From: Martelella mediterranea
GTDB lineage: Bacteria > Pseudomonadota > Alphaproteobacteria > Rhizobiales > Rhizobiaceae
Assembly: GCA_003001975.1 (NCBI GenBank)
Contig: PVUG01000002.1
Span: 1-64,000 of the forward strand
DNA: 64,000 nt
Direction: 5' to 3'
Below are positions 42,195 to 53,469 of this stretch, in pieces; the stretch's first letter is position 1, and every line of letters begins with the position of its first letter. The position numbers and the translations under genes were made by a program. The notes beneath the pieces were generated by a model. It did not search any database. It was given only the letters and a program-made list of their open reading frames with translations, and was not told the DNA's origin.

Positions 42195-42492
42195 TTTAGG
42201 GCAAAACCAACTTGCGGCTTGACTTTTGCAAGCCCGGGCCTCATGTAGCGCTCAGGCTTTCCACCTGTTCGCATGCCGCGTGAGCATGCCCGCCACTGAA
42301 GAACCCGAGCGGTTTCGGCAAGGTCAGGTCAAGCGCTTGATGAAAGACCGGGCTCCCACCCGGCGCGCGGAAGGCATTTTCCACCCATAAGTTCCCACTT
42401 CACGCGGGGTTCTTGAAACCGAAAACACCGGCTTGGACCGTGATGGTCTGGCTCAGGTGACATTTTGGTATGCCTTGAAAGGCGCACTTGAT
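42195..42492. other. Leader region before the DEAD-box helicase gene
   Basis: Nearly 300 bases without a gene. AAGCCCGGGCCT near 42231 and GAACCCGAGCGG are GC-rich and could pair locally. A long, structured leader is common before RNA-helicase genes, but I see no named motif. Confidence 0.4.
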
Positions 42493-43833
<1,341 letters not shown>

Positions 43834-43856
43834 TTTTCAGGACAAGACAGAATATG

Positions 43857-43891
43857 AAAGCCCCGCCGAAATGCCGGCGGGGCTTTTTTGT
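43857..43891 (+). terminator. Rho-independent terminator of the DEAD-box helicase gene
   Basis: AAAGCCCCGCCG and CGGCGGGGCTTT form a strong stem around a short AAATGC loop, followed by TTTTTTG. Confidence 0.9.
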
Positions 43892-43933
43892 TGACTGCGC
43901 CCGCAAGCGCCTGTGGCGTTTTGTTCCCGTCTT

Positions 43934-44015
43934 CCGTCACCCCGGACGTGTTCCGGGGTCCAGGGCAACACGGCGCACACCTTTGAAGCAACGCGCGGCA
44001 ATGCCGGGATGACGG
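43934..44015. repeat. RIME-like intergenic palindromic element
   Basis: 82 bp with inverted ends (CCGTCACCCCGG and CCGGGATGACGG) and a hairpin ACCCCGGA-CGTGT-TCCGGGGT at the left. It sits between convergent genes. Short palindromes with GTCATCCCGG ends are typical of Rhizobiales intergenic repeats. Confidence 0.6.
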
Positions 44016-44087
44016 ACCATAAGGACTTTGTTGATACCTGAGCCCCACCAAAAGTGCGGCGGCCTTTTGTCAGGCCATATGGACACC

Positions 44088-45266
44088 CTATTCGCCGTTG
44101 CGGGAAATGGCGGAAAACGGAACGCAGGTGATGTCGACGTCTTCCTTGTTAGTGGCGTAGCTGACGCAGAGCCGGTCGTTCCACACAAGGCTCTTGGTGT
44201 AGTGATAGCCCGGGCGTTTGGCCCGCCCCTCACCGCGCTGTTCCTGCATGTCGCCGGTTGAGCGCAGCAGAAAGGCCGCGTCAAAATGCGCGCCGTCCTT
44301 CGATGTGACGACGGCAAGCGGGAAACGGCCCTTATGCCCTGTCGGGCTGCCGGCCATATAGGCCGTGCCGTCGGGCAGGTTGCCAGCCGCCTGCTTGGTG
44401 CGGGCGTCGGGCATTTCCGTTTCCACCGGCTTGGCCCAGGTTTCGCCGCCATCCGTGCTTTCGGCAGCCAGTTTCACAAACGATCCGCCCTGATCGCGAA
44501 ACACCATCACCGCGGCACCGTCGGCGCGTTCATACCAGCTTGGCTCCAGCTCGCGGGTAATGTCGCCCTCATGCGGCAGGTTTTCCATTTCGCCGACATG
44601 CCAGCCGGAAATGCCCAGCGGGTCGTCCGTATAGATCGGCTTGCCGGTAAGGCCGGGCTGCATATGGGCGGCGTTGATGATGCGGCCGGACGAATGGGCG
44701 TGCGGGTCCTGTTCGAAAATGCCCATGAGCGGCGAACCGTCGGCCATCAGCACCGGCCGCGCCTTGCTCCAGGTCTCGCCGTCCTTACTGGTCCTGTATT
44801 CAACATGACCGCCGCGCGGGGTGACCGTATCCGGCCAGGTGTTCAAAAACGCCACCAGCGTTTCGCCATCCGTCAGCCAGCCGCCATTGCTGTGGTATCC
44901 CCCGTTCCACGGCGCCGTCAGCGCCACCGGCTTGCTCCAGCTCTTGCCATCCTCGCTGACGGCATAGACCACCACGGTCTCGGTCGCGTCCTCATCCTTC
45001 TTCGAACTCTGCCACTGGGCGTAGAGCTTGCCTTTGAATGCGGTGAGCACGATGCCGTTGACGAATTGCCAGTCGTCGGCGCCCGGCGCAAAAACCGTGA
45101 CCGTTTCAACGCCCGGCGGCGTTTCAAGACCGAGCGTGTCCTCATTGGCCGTGTCGATCAGACCGGGTTCGACCGTGAAGGGCGCATCCGCCGCAATGGC
45201 TGCAACCGAAGCGGACGTCAGAAAGAGCGCCGCAATGGCCGTGACGATACGGTTTCGTGATTTCAT
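44088..45266 (-). CDS. Secreted sialidase-like (BNR/Asp-box) protein
   Basis: A 392-residue protein with a Sec signal (MKSRNRIVTAIAALFLTSASV, cleavage after IAA or IAADA). Four Asp-box-like motifs of the S-x-D-G-x-x-W kind are seen: SEDGKSW, SKDGETW, STDGGETW and SKDGAHF, marking a six-bladed beta-propeller of the sialidase superfamily. HVEYRTSKDG, FEQDPHAHSSGR and SWYERADGAAVMVFRD carry conserved acidic and Arg residues, but a full sialidase triad cannot be assigned, so another glycosidase or lyase activity is possible. GGGAGG precedes the ATG. A single gene, divergent from the ATP-grasp operon. Confidence 0.8.
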   Translation of the reverse strand: MKSRNRIVTAIAALFLTSASVAAIAADAPFTVEPGLIDTANEDTLGLETPPGVETVTVFAPGADDWQFVNGIVLTAFKGKLYAQWQSSKKDEDATETVVVYAVSEDGKSWSKPVALTAPWNGGYHSNGGWLTDGETLVAFLNTWPDTVTPRGGHVEYRTSKDGETWSKARPVLMADGSPLMGIFEQDPHAHSSGRIINAAHMQPGLTGKPIYTDDPLGISGWHVGEMENLPHEGDITRELEPSWYERADGAAVMVFRDQGGSFVKLAAESTDGGETWAKPVETEMPDARTKQAAGNLPDGTAYMAGSPTGHKGRFPLAVVTSKDGAHFDAAFLLRSTGDMQEQRGEGRAKRPGYHYTKSLVWNDRLCVSYATNKEDVDITCVPFSAISRNGE

Positions 45267-45581
45267 TTTTTCCTCCCATGACAAAATGGAAGGCGAGAAT
45301 AACATTCCGCAGGATTGATTCAATCACTTATCATACAAGATATCCCATCAGCATTACGATCACCCTGCACCGCGGCGGCAACCCGCCCGAACTTGCAGCC
45401 TTCAGGCGCTTTGCATACCCGAAAATGCTTTTGCCCATTTATTCAGCGCCTCGTGATGGGAACTGCCCGATTTTCAGCGCGTTAATTTAATAATGCCACG
45501 CGAATAGCAACATCTGCAGGAAGGCACGGTCCTTGCATTGCTGATGATGTTGTATTGATATGCGAGAATAACAATCGGGGG
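45267..45581. other. Divergent promoter region, sialidase-like gene / ATP-grasp operon
   Basis: 315 bases without a gene. It contains the operator-like site at 45327-45339. GATTGATTCAATC (45314-45326) is a second inverted repeat right beside it. The promoter of the ATP-grasp operon must lie to the right; AT-rich GCGTTAATTTAATAATG near 45478-45494 is a candidate. Confidence 0.45.
45327..45339. promoter_or_regulatory. Operator-like site upstream of the sialidase-like gene
   Basis: CTTATCATACAAG, an imperfect inverted repeat 61 bases upstream of the start codon. It shares TA-W-CATAC-W-AG with a site at the same distance class before the secreted hydrolase operon (55677-55689). The pattern resembles GntR-family operators. 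Confidence 0.4.
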
Positions 45582-47003
45582 ATGAACGCTTTGCCATTCG
45601 ATGAAATGATGACCGCGGACAACCAGCCGCGCGAGCCTTACAAAGACTATCATGACTGGTACAGCCAGCAGAATCCGGCATCCCTGATCGCGAAATCACG
45701 CGACGCCGAGAATATCTTCCGCAAGACCGGCATCACCTTCGCCGTCTACGGCCATGCCGACAGTTCGGAAAAGCTTATCCCCTTCGACATCGTCCCGCGC
45801 ATCATCGCCGGCAAGGAATGGCGCAGGCTTGCCGCCGGGATCGAGCAGCGCGTGATCGCGCTCAATGCCTTTCTTCGCGACATCTACCACAAGCAGGAGA
45901 TCATCAAGGCCGGTCGTGTGCCGCGCCGCCTGATTGAGGAAAACGATGCCTTCCTGCCGCAGATGATCGGTTTCGAGCCGCCCGGCGGCGTCTATACCCA
46001 CATCGTCGGCACCGATATCGTGCGCACCGGCGAAGACCAGTTCTATGTGCTGGAAGACAATGCCCGCACGCCCTCCGGCGTTTCCTACATGCTGGAAAAC
46101 CGGGAAACCATGATGCAGATGTTTCCCGAACTGTTTTACAAGAACCGCGTGCGCCGGGTGGAAGACTATCCGCAGCTTCTGCGTCAGAGCCTTGCAACAC
46201 TGGCACCGCCCGGTTTTTCCGGCACCCGTCCGCGGGTCGGCGTGCTGACGCCGGGCATCTACAATTCCGCCTATTACGAACATTCTTTCCTGGCCGACAT
46301 GATGGGTGTGGAACTGGTCGAAGGCCAGGACCTGCGGGTGATCGACGGCAAGGTGAAGATGCGCACCACGCGCGGTTATGAGGCGCTGGACGTGATCTAC
46401 CGCCGCGTCGACGACGATTTTCTCGACCCGCTGACCTTCCGTCCGGATTCAGCCCTTGGCGTTCCCGGCATCATGGATGTCTACCGCGCCGGCCATGTCA
46501 CCATCGCCAATGCGCCCGGCACCGGCATTGCCGACGACAAGGCGATCTATTCCTACATGCCGGAGATCGTCCAGTTCTACACCGGCCAGAAGCCGCTTCT
46601 GGAAAACGTGCCGACATGGCGCTGTTCGGAGCCGGAGAGCCTGGCCTATGTGCTCGACAATATTGCCGATCTGGTGGTCAAGGAGGTGCACGGCTCGGGC
46701 GGCTACGGCATGCTGGTCGGCCCGGCGGCCAGCAAGAAGGAGCTGGAGGATTTCACCGCCAAGCTCCGCGCCCGTCCGGCCAATTATATCGCCCAGCCCA
46801 CGCTTTCGCTCTCCACCGTGCCGATCCTCGTCAAGAAGGGCATCGCGCCCCGCCATGTCGACCTTCGGCCCTATGTTCTGGTCTCCGACCGTGTGCGGAT
46901 CATGCCCGGCGGACTGACCCGCGTGGCGCTGAAGGAAGGCTCGCTGGTGGTCAATTCCAGCCAGGGCGGCGGAACCAAGGACACCTGGGTGCTGGAGGAC
47001 TGA
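45582..47003 (+). CDS. Circularly permuted ATP-grasp protein (DUF404/DUF407 type)
   Basis: A 473-residue cytoplasmic protein with the permuted ATP-grasp type 2 layout: an N-terminal part (RDIYHKQEIIKAGRVP), a metal/ATP segment VLEDNARTPSGVSYMLENRE, and the C-terminal VVKEVHGSGGYGMLVGP and HVDLRPYVL. Relatives form C-N bonds using ATP, probably by peptide or amide ligation, but the substrate is unknown. GGGGG precedes ATG 45582. It is the first of three genes that recur together in many bacteria (ATP-grasp, alpha-E, transglutaminase-like). Confidence 0.93.
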   Translation: MNALPFDEMMTADNQPREPYKDYHDWYSQQNPASLIAKSRDAENIFRKTGITFAVYGHADSSEKLIPFDIVPRIIAGKEWRRLAAGIEQRVIALNAFLRDIYHKQEIIKAGRVPRRLIEENDAFLPQMIGFEPPGGVYTHIVGTDIVRTGEDQFYVLEDNARTPSGVSYMLENRETMMQMFPELFYKNRVRRVEDYPQLLRQSLATLAPPGFSGTRPRVGVLTPGIYNSAYYEHSFLADMMGVELVEGQDLRVIDGKVKMRTTRGYEALDVIYRRVDDDFLDPLTFRPDSALGVPGIMDVYRAGHVTIANAPGTGIADDKAIYSYMPEIVQFYTGQKPLLENVPTWRCSEPESLAYVLDNIADLVVKEVHGSGGYGMLVGPAASKKELEDFTAKLRARPANYIAQPTLSLSTVPILVKKGIAPRHVDLRPYVLVSDRVRIMPGGLTRVALKEGSLVVNSSQGGGTKDTWVLED

Positions 47004-47005
47004 TG

Positions 47006-47944
47006 ATGCTTGGAAAAACCGCAAACGGCCTCTACTGGATGTTCCGCTATATCGAGCGCGCCGAAAACATCGCCCGCCTCATCGATGCCGGCCAGCGCGT
47101 GGCGCTGACGCGCTCCAGCGGCGCCGACGACTGGGACGGCGTGTTACAGAGCGCGGGCGTGCAGGAAGCCTATTTCGAGGTGCATGACAAGCTGACGGCC
47201 GACAACGCCATCGACTTTCTGCTGCGCGACCGCCGCAATCCGTCCAGCGTGATGTCCTGTCTGGAATCCGGGCGCAACAATGCCCGGCTGGTGCGCACCG
47301 CGCTGACGCGCGAAACCTGGGAAGCGACCAATGAATGCTGGATCGAGGCGCGCGGCATGCTCGCCGCCAAGCTGAAGCCGTCCGACCTGCCCAAGGTCAT
47401 CGACGTCATCAAGCACCGCACGGCGCTAATCCGTGGCACCTTCCACGGCTCGATGCTCCGCAACGAGATCTACAATTTCGCCCATATCGGCACTTTCATC
47501 GAGCGCGCGGACAATACCAGCCGCATTCTCGACGTGAAATATTACGTGCTGCTGCCCTCGGTGCACCATGTCGGCACCTCGCTCGACAATCTGCAGTGGG
47601 AATCGATCCTGCGCTCGGTGTCGGCTCACCGCGCCTATGGCTGGGTGCATAACGGCGAATACCGGCCGAGCCAGATTGCCGAATTCCTGATCCTCGACGT
47701 GCAGCTTCCGCGCTCGCTCGCCTATTCCTATGAGAAGATCGTGCTCAATCTCGATTATCTGGCGGCCGATTACGGCGAACGGCTGGAGGCGCATGAAACC
47801 GCCCACGCCATCCGCAACATTCTGCGCAGCCAGAAAATCAAGACGATCATGGATAACGGCCTGCATCAGTTCCTCGAGGACTTCGTCAGCCGCAACAACA
47901 AGCTCAGCCAGCAAATCAGCGAGGGGTATCGCTTCTACGCATGA
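47006..47944 (+). CDS. Alpha-E domain protein
   Basis: A 312-residue all-helical protein with the alpha-E signatures TANGLYWMFRYIERAENIARLID at the N-terminus and IGTFIERADNTSRILDVKYY in the middle, in which the conserved E-R-A-[DE]-N motif occurs twice. This internal repeat suggests a duplication. Its biochemical role is unknown; it is almost always encoded beside permuted ATP-grasp and transglutaminase-like proteins. GGAGG at 46994-46998 fits ATG 47006 better than the overlapping ATG at 47003. Confidence 0.92.
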   Translation: MLGKTANGLYWMFRYIERAENIARLIDAGQRVALTRSSGADDWDGVLQSAGVQEAYFEVHDKLTADNAIDFLLRDRRNPSSVMSCLESGRNNARLVRTALTRETWEATNECWIEARGMLAAKLKPSDLPKVIDVIKHRTALIRGTFHGSMLRNEIYNFAHIGTFIERADNTSRILDVKYYVLLPSVHHVGTSLDNLQWESILRSVSAHRAYGWVHNGEYRPSQIAEFLILDVQLPRSLAYSYEKIVLNLDYLAADYGERLEAHETAHAIRNILRSQKIKTIMDNGLHQFLEDFVSRNNKLSQQISEGYRFYA

Positions 47945-47974
47945 TGCGGAAAAGCGTGAAGAGGGACAAACGCG

Positions 47975-48793
47975 ATGCTTTTGAACATCAACCATGTGAC
48001 TGAATACAGTTACGAGACGCCGGTTCAGTTCTCGCTGCAGCGGCTCAGGCTGACGCCGGTCGACAGCGCCGGTCAGAAAATCCGCGACTGGACCGTCTCC
48101 ATCGAAGGCGCCAAGAGCGAAGTCTCCTATATCGACCAGTACGAAAACCATGTCCGTCTCGTCTCCGTCGAAGGCGAGCACCCGTCCGTGCGGCTGATCG
48201 CCGCCGGCACGGTGGAAACCCGCGATACCGACGGTATTTTCGGCCCGGCCTCCCCGGACATTCCGCTCTGGCTGTTCCTGCGCCAGACGCCGTTGACCGC
48301 GGCCGACAAGGCCATCGAGACGCTGGTTGCGACGCTGGAGGGCGATTCCGATCTTGCGAAACTCCACAACCTGATGGAGCGGCTACACAAGACCATGACC
48401 TTCAAACCCGGCGTCACCAGCGTGGCGACAACGGCCGGCGAAGCGCTGGAAGCAAAATCCGGCGTCTGTCAGGACTATGCCCACATCGTGATTGCCTCAG
48501 CGCGCAAGATGAAGGTGCCCGCCCGCTACGTCTCCGGCTATCTCTACATGCCCGACACGGAAAACCAGACGGCAAGCCATGCTTGGGCGGAATGTTATCT
48601 GGAAGGTCTAGGCTGGGTCGGCTTCGACGCCGCCAACAAGGTCTGCCCGGACGAGCGCTACGTCCGCGTCGCCTGCGGCCTCGACTACACCGACGCCGCC
48701 CCCGTCTCCGGCATGACCATCGGCGGCGGCAAGGAAAGCCTCGCGGTAAAGCTCAAGGTGGCCGGCCAGAGCCAGTCACAGAGCCAGAGTTGA
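47975..48793 (+). CDS. Transglutaminase-like cysteine peptidase family protein
   Basis: A 272-residue protein with an N-terminal Bact_transglu_N domain (NINHVTEYSYETPVQFSLQRLRLTP) and a transglutaminase core with the complete triad Cys165 (SGVCQDYAH), His202 (TASHAWAEC) and Asp218 (GFDAAN). It lacks a signal peptide. The last eight residues are four Gln-Ser repeats, coded by near-identical CAGAGC/CAGTCA codons. It may hydrolyse or transfer the isopeptide bond made by the ATP-grasp partner. Third gene of the operon, 30 bases after the alpha-E gene. Confidence 0.93.
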   Translation: MLLNINHVTEYSYETPVQFSLQRLRLTPVDSAGQKIRDWTVSIEGAKSEVSYIDQYENHVRLVSVEGEHPSVRLIAAGTVETRDTDGIFGPASPDIPLWLFLRQTPLTAADKAIETLVATLEGDSDLAKLHNLMERLHKTMTFKPGVTSVATTAGEALEAKSGVCQDYAHIVIASARKMKVPARYVSGYLYMPDTENQTASHAWAECYLEGLGWVGFDAANKVCPDERYVRVACGLDYTDAAPVSGMTIGGGKESLAVKLKVAGQSQSQSQS

Positions 48794-48860
48794 TTGGTAT
48801 AGTCGACGGACATTGCGAAAAAGAGACAGAGACTGCCGACAAACCTATCCATTCTACGGA

Positions 48861-49014
48861 CGTCATCCTCGGGCTTGACCCGAGGATCTAACCCCGTCTA
48901 CCGCGAGAGAGGTTGGCGACATCTGGAAAGACATTGCGAGGGACTTCACAACGACCGCAAACGCCTGTCGTGGGGCACGGTGTGTAGATCCTCGGGTCAA
49001 GCCCGAGAATGACG
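48861..49014. repeat. RIME-like two-arm intergenic element
   Basis: Two 29-base palindromic arms, 48861-48889 and 48986-49014, are inverted copies of each other with one mismatch; each folds as CCTCGGG-CTTGA-CCCGAGG or its counterpart. About 96 bases lie between. This two-palindrome design matches the Rhizobium-specific intergenic mosaic elements. It may also act as a transcript end for the operon before it. Confidence 0.7.
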
Positions 49015-49020
49015 CCGACT

Positions 49021-49083
49021 AGGAGGAGAGGCAGAAGAAGGCGGAGAGGCTGGGAGACGGAGAGGCCGAGAGGCTGGAGAGAG
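49021..49083. repeat. Purine-rich GGAGAGGC repeat tract
   Basis: On the plus strand almost every base is A or G, with GAGAGGC occurring four times at irregular spacing. No gene lies here. The region 48794-49169 otherwise holds only the RIME-like element and the hairpin at 49119. Confidence 0.6.
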
Positions 49084-49118
49084 CGGTGCAGAAATGCCCG
49101 GAAAGGCCTGCCGGAAAG

Positions 49119-49147
49119 ACCGGGCGGCTCGCGAGGTGCCGCCCGGT
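49119..49147 (-). terminator. Hairpin downstream of guaB
   Basis: ACCGGGCGGC and GCCGCCCGGT form a perfect 10-bp stem around nine bases, 22 bases after the guaB stop. The following minus-strand bases are CTTTCC, a weak T-tract. Confidence 0.6.
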
Positions 49148-49169
49148 GTATGACTGCTGACGTTGCCGC

Positions 49170-50687
<1,518 letters not shown>

Positions 50688-50856
50688 TCAAATACGAAAT
50701 GGCCGGGCGGTTTGTCCCGTCCGGTCCCTTGCAGATAAGTCTGGAAGTTGGCGAGTGCTCGTAACACGAAGATGACGTGTTGGAAATACCCAATCCGAAA
50801 TGTTGTTTCCGGATCGGGCAGGATTGTGAAGGCGACGCGTGGGCGCCGCCGGTTTG

Positions 50857-51852
50857 CTACAGTTTGAACTGGTAGGTCTTCGGCATGAACCTGTAGCCGT
50901 CACCGGTCTTTTCGACGTAGCCGACAGCGGGAAACGGCATGTGATAGCCAAGGAAGGGGATGCGCTCGGCGGCCACCATGTCGAACACCTTCTTTCGGGT
51001 TTCGGCAGCCATCTCCTTGTCCATGTCGAAACGCACATGCCAGTCGGGGCGCTGCAGCGACAGCACGTACTGATTCGCCGTATCGGCTGTCAGCAGCAAT
51101 CTGCGATCGCCCGATTCGAGCATGAAGATCAGATGGCCGGGCGTATGGCCGAATGCTTCCATCGCGGTAATGCCGGGAACGATTTCGTCGCCGCCGCCAA
51201 TGAAGGTCGCCTGATCGGCAAGCGGCACGACCACCTTCTTCACCGTTTCGTGGCCGCCTTCGGCCGGCGTGCCCATGCGCGCATCATCGCTCCAGAAGGC
51301 ATATTCCTTCTCGCCGAAGACATAGCGGGCGTTGGGAAACGCCGGGCCGTCCTCTTCCATCAGCCCCAGAATGTGGTCGCCATGCATGTGGGTGATGACG
51401 ACAATATCCATATCCTCCGGCTGGTAGCCGTTGGCAATCAATCCGTCGCGCAGCCGGCCCGCACCCCAGGAACGGCCCGCAGGGCCCATGCCGGTGTCAA
51501 ACAGCACGGTCTCGCTGCCGGTGTCGACAAGAACGGGAGCAAAACCGTTGACCATCTGGTCCGGCGGCAGGAAGTTTTCCTCCAGCAGCGCGGCAACGGT
51601 TTCCGGATCCTGCCCGGTTCCGAAAGTATCGCCCGGATTGTCCATCACCCGGCTGCCGTCTTCGACGACGAGAAGCTTGAAGTCGCCAAGGTTGAAACTG
51701 TCGCTTGCGGGCGGATCGGCCACCTGCATGCTGTCGCTTTCCATGTCCTGCGCATGCGCGCGCGTCGCGCCGGTCACGAAAGGCGTGGCAATGGCGGCCA
51801 GGCCCGCGCCGGCCATCAGGCTGCGACGGTGAATGCCTTTATCGGTGGTCAT
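50857..51852 (-). CDS. Tat-exported metallo-beta-lactamase-fold hydrolase
   Basis: A 331-residue protein with a twin-arginine signal (HRRSLMAGAGLAAIATPF, Arg9-Arg10, cleavage after AHA). The metal motif is THMHGDHILGL, followed by further ligands in FGHTPGHLIFM and in the C-terminal FLGYHMPFPAVGY. Substrate classes in this group include lactones, thioesters and phosphoesters; quorum-quenching lactonases share the HxHxDH site, but the assignment cannot be narrowed. Being folded before export, it may carry metals loaded in the cytoplasm. Confidence 0.87.
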   Translation of the reverse strand: MTTDKGIHRRSLMAGAGLAAIATPFVTGATRAHAQDMESDSMQVADPPASDSFNLGDFKLLVVEDGSRVMDNPGDTFGTGQDPETVAALLEENFLPPDQMVNGFAPVLVDTGSETVLFDTGMGPAGRSWGAGRLRDGLIANGYQPEDMDIVVITHMHGDHILGLMEEDGPAFPNARYVFGEKEYAFWSDDARMGTPAEGGHETVKKVVVPLADQATFIGGGDEIVPGITAMEAFGHTPGHLIFMLESGDRRLLLTADTANQYVLSLQRPDWHVRFDMDKEMAAETRKKVFDMVAAERIPFLGYHMPFPAVGYVEKTGDGYRFMPKTYQFKL

Positions 51853-52047
51853 CGGTCGTCCTCCTTGAAATCAAACATACACCGAAAATCTTGGGACCAA
51901 TGAACAGGTTTCAAGCCGGCCGGCCGTATTTGGTCCGTGCAAGGCGTCACATTTGCGTGAGCCAAAGATCGGTTTTGGCCATTGGCATTTGTGTCCCTGA
52001 AGGCTAAGACACTTGCTCTTGTCACATTATTTTGCAGTCGCCACCCG

Positions 52048-53439
52048 ATGAATCCTGTCGTTCCGCTGATCATGGCCGTCGCGCTCTTCATGGAGCAGAT
52101 GGATTCCACCGTCATCTCGACCGCCCTTCCCGCGATCGCCGCCGATCTCGGTGTGGGGCCGATCACGCTGAAACTGGCGCTGACGACCTATATGGTGGCG
52201 CTGGCGATCTTCATTCCGGTTTCCGGCTGGATGGCCGACCGTTTCGGCGCCAAACGGGTATTCAGGCTCGCAATCATCGTGTTTTTGCTGGGATCGGTCT
52301 GCTGCGCGTTTTCCGGCAACCTTCTCGAATTCGTGCTCTCGCGTTTTCTGCAGGGCATGGGCGGAGCGATGATGACGCCGGTCGGACGGCTCGTCATATT
52401 GCGCACAACGGATCGTTCGGAACTGGTGCGTGCCATGGCGCTGCTCACCATTCCGGCACTGGTGGGGCCGATGGCGGGGCCGCCGCTGGGCGGTTTCATC
52501 ACCACCTATTTCTCGTGGCACTGGATTTTTCTGATCAATGTGCCCATCGGCATTGTCGGCCTCATCATGACGGGCATCTTCCTGCCGGTTATCGAAGATC
52601 AACCACCTTCAAATCTTGACTGGAAGGGCTTTTTTCTGGTGGCGCTGGCCGCCTCCGGGCTCGTTTTCGGGCTTTCCGTCATTTCGCTTCCGGCGCTGCC
52701 GCCCGCAACGGGGTTCATCACCACCGGCATCGGCGTTCTGGCGGCCATCTGGTATGTGCGTCACGCCCGGCGCAAGGAACGGCCGCTCCTCAACCTGTCG
52801 CTGTTTCAAAATGACTGTTTCCGGACAGCCATCGCCTCTTCGACCTTCTTCCGCATGGCGACCGGCGCATTTCCGTTTCTCATGCCGCTGATGTTGCAGA
52901 TCGGCTTCGGCCTCAACCCATTCGAATCCGGCATGATCACCTTTGTCGGCGCCATCGGTGCACTGGCAACGAAATTCATTGCGCCGCGCGTCTTCACAGC
53001 CTTCGGCTTCCGTACGGTTCTGCTGAGCGCGGCTCTGGGTGCAGCCTTGCTCACCATTTCCTTCATCTGGTTTGAAGCATCGACGCCGCATCTCGTCATC
53101 ATCGGAATTCTGTTCGTGACCGGACTTTGCCGCTCTTTCTTCTTCACCGGCGTCAACGCGCTCGGCTATTCAGATATCGACAACCGGCAGGCGAGCCAGG
53201 CGACCGCCATGACCTCGATGTTCCAGCAGGTAAGTCTTGCTCTGGGCGTTGCCTTTGCCGCCGTTATCCTTGAAATCACCGGTTATTTTACCGGCGGATC
53301 GCTGACCGTGGCGCACTTCCACGTCGCTTTCTTCGTGGTCTCGATCATTTCCTTTATCGCCATCATCCCGCTTCTCCGCCTTGACCGTGAAGCCGGCGCG
53401 GCGGTTTCCGGGCACAGAAACAGGCAGCCGGCTGAATGA
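52048..53439 (+). CDS. MFS multidrug transporter (DHA2/EmrB-like)
   Basis: A 463-residue inner-membrane protein with 13-14 hydrophobic helices. VALFMEQMDSTVISTALPAIA is the characteristic first-helix motif D1 of the DHA2 group, GWMADRFGAKRVFRLAI is the MFS loop 2-3 motif, and VGPMAGPPLGGFIT is the antiporter motif C. It exports toxic compounds in exchange for protons. The start is uncertain: ATG 52048 lacks a good ribosome binding site and the frame is open to 51982. It is divergent from the hydrolase gene at 51852, with which it may share regulation. Confidence 0.87.
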   Translation: MNPVVPLIMAVALFMEQMDSTVISTALPAIAADLGVGPITLKLALTTYMVALAIFIPVSGWMADRFGAKRVFRLAIIVFLLGSVCCAFSGNLLEFVLSRFLQGMGGAMMTPVGRLVILRTTDRSELVRAMALLTIPALVGPMAGPPLGGFITTYFSWHWIFLINVPIGIVGLIMTGIFLPVIEDQPPSNLDWKGFFLVALAASGLVFGLSVISLPALPPATGFITTGIGVLAAIWYVRHARRKERPLLNLSLFQNDCFRTAIASSTFFRMATGAFPFLMPLMLQIGFGLNPFESGMITFVGAIGALATKFIAPRVFTAFGFRTVLLSAALGAALLTISFIWFEASTPHLVIIGILFVTGLCRSFFFTGVNALGYSDIDNRQASQATAMTSMFQQVSLALGVAFAAVILEITGYFTGGSLTVAHFHVAFFVVSIISFIAIIPLLRLDREAGAAVSGHRNRQPAE

Positions 53440-53469
53440 AACAGCCGGCCCGGCGCTGCGTCGTTTCCT

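Noticed and set aside
48861-49014. Possible CRISPR-like or tRNA-like structure
   Set aside because: Only two palindromic arms in inverted orientation, with no spacers or cloverleaf. No CRISPR array or tRNA gene was recognised in the window.
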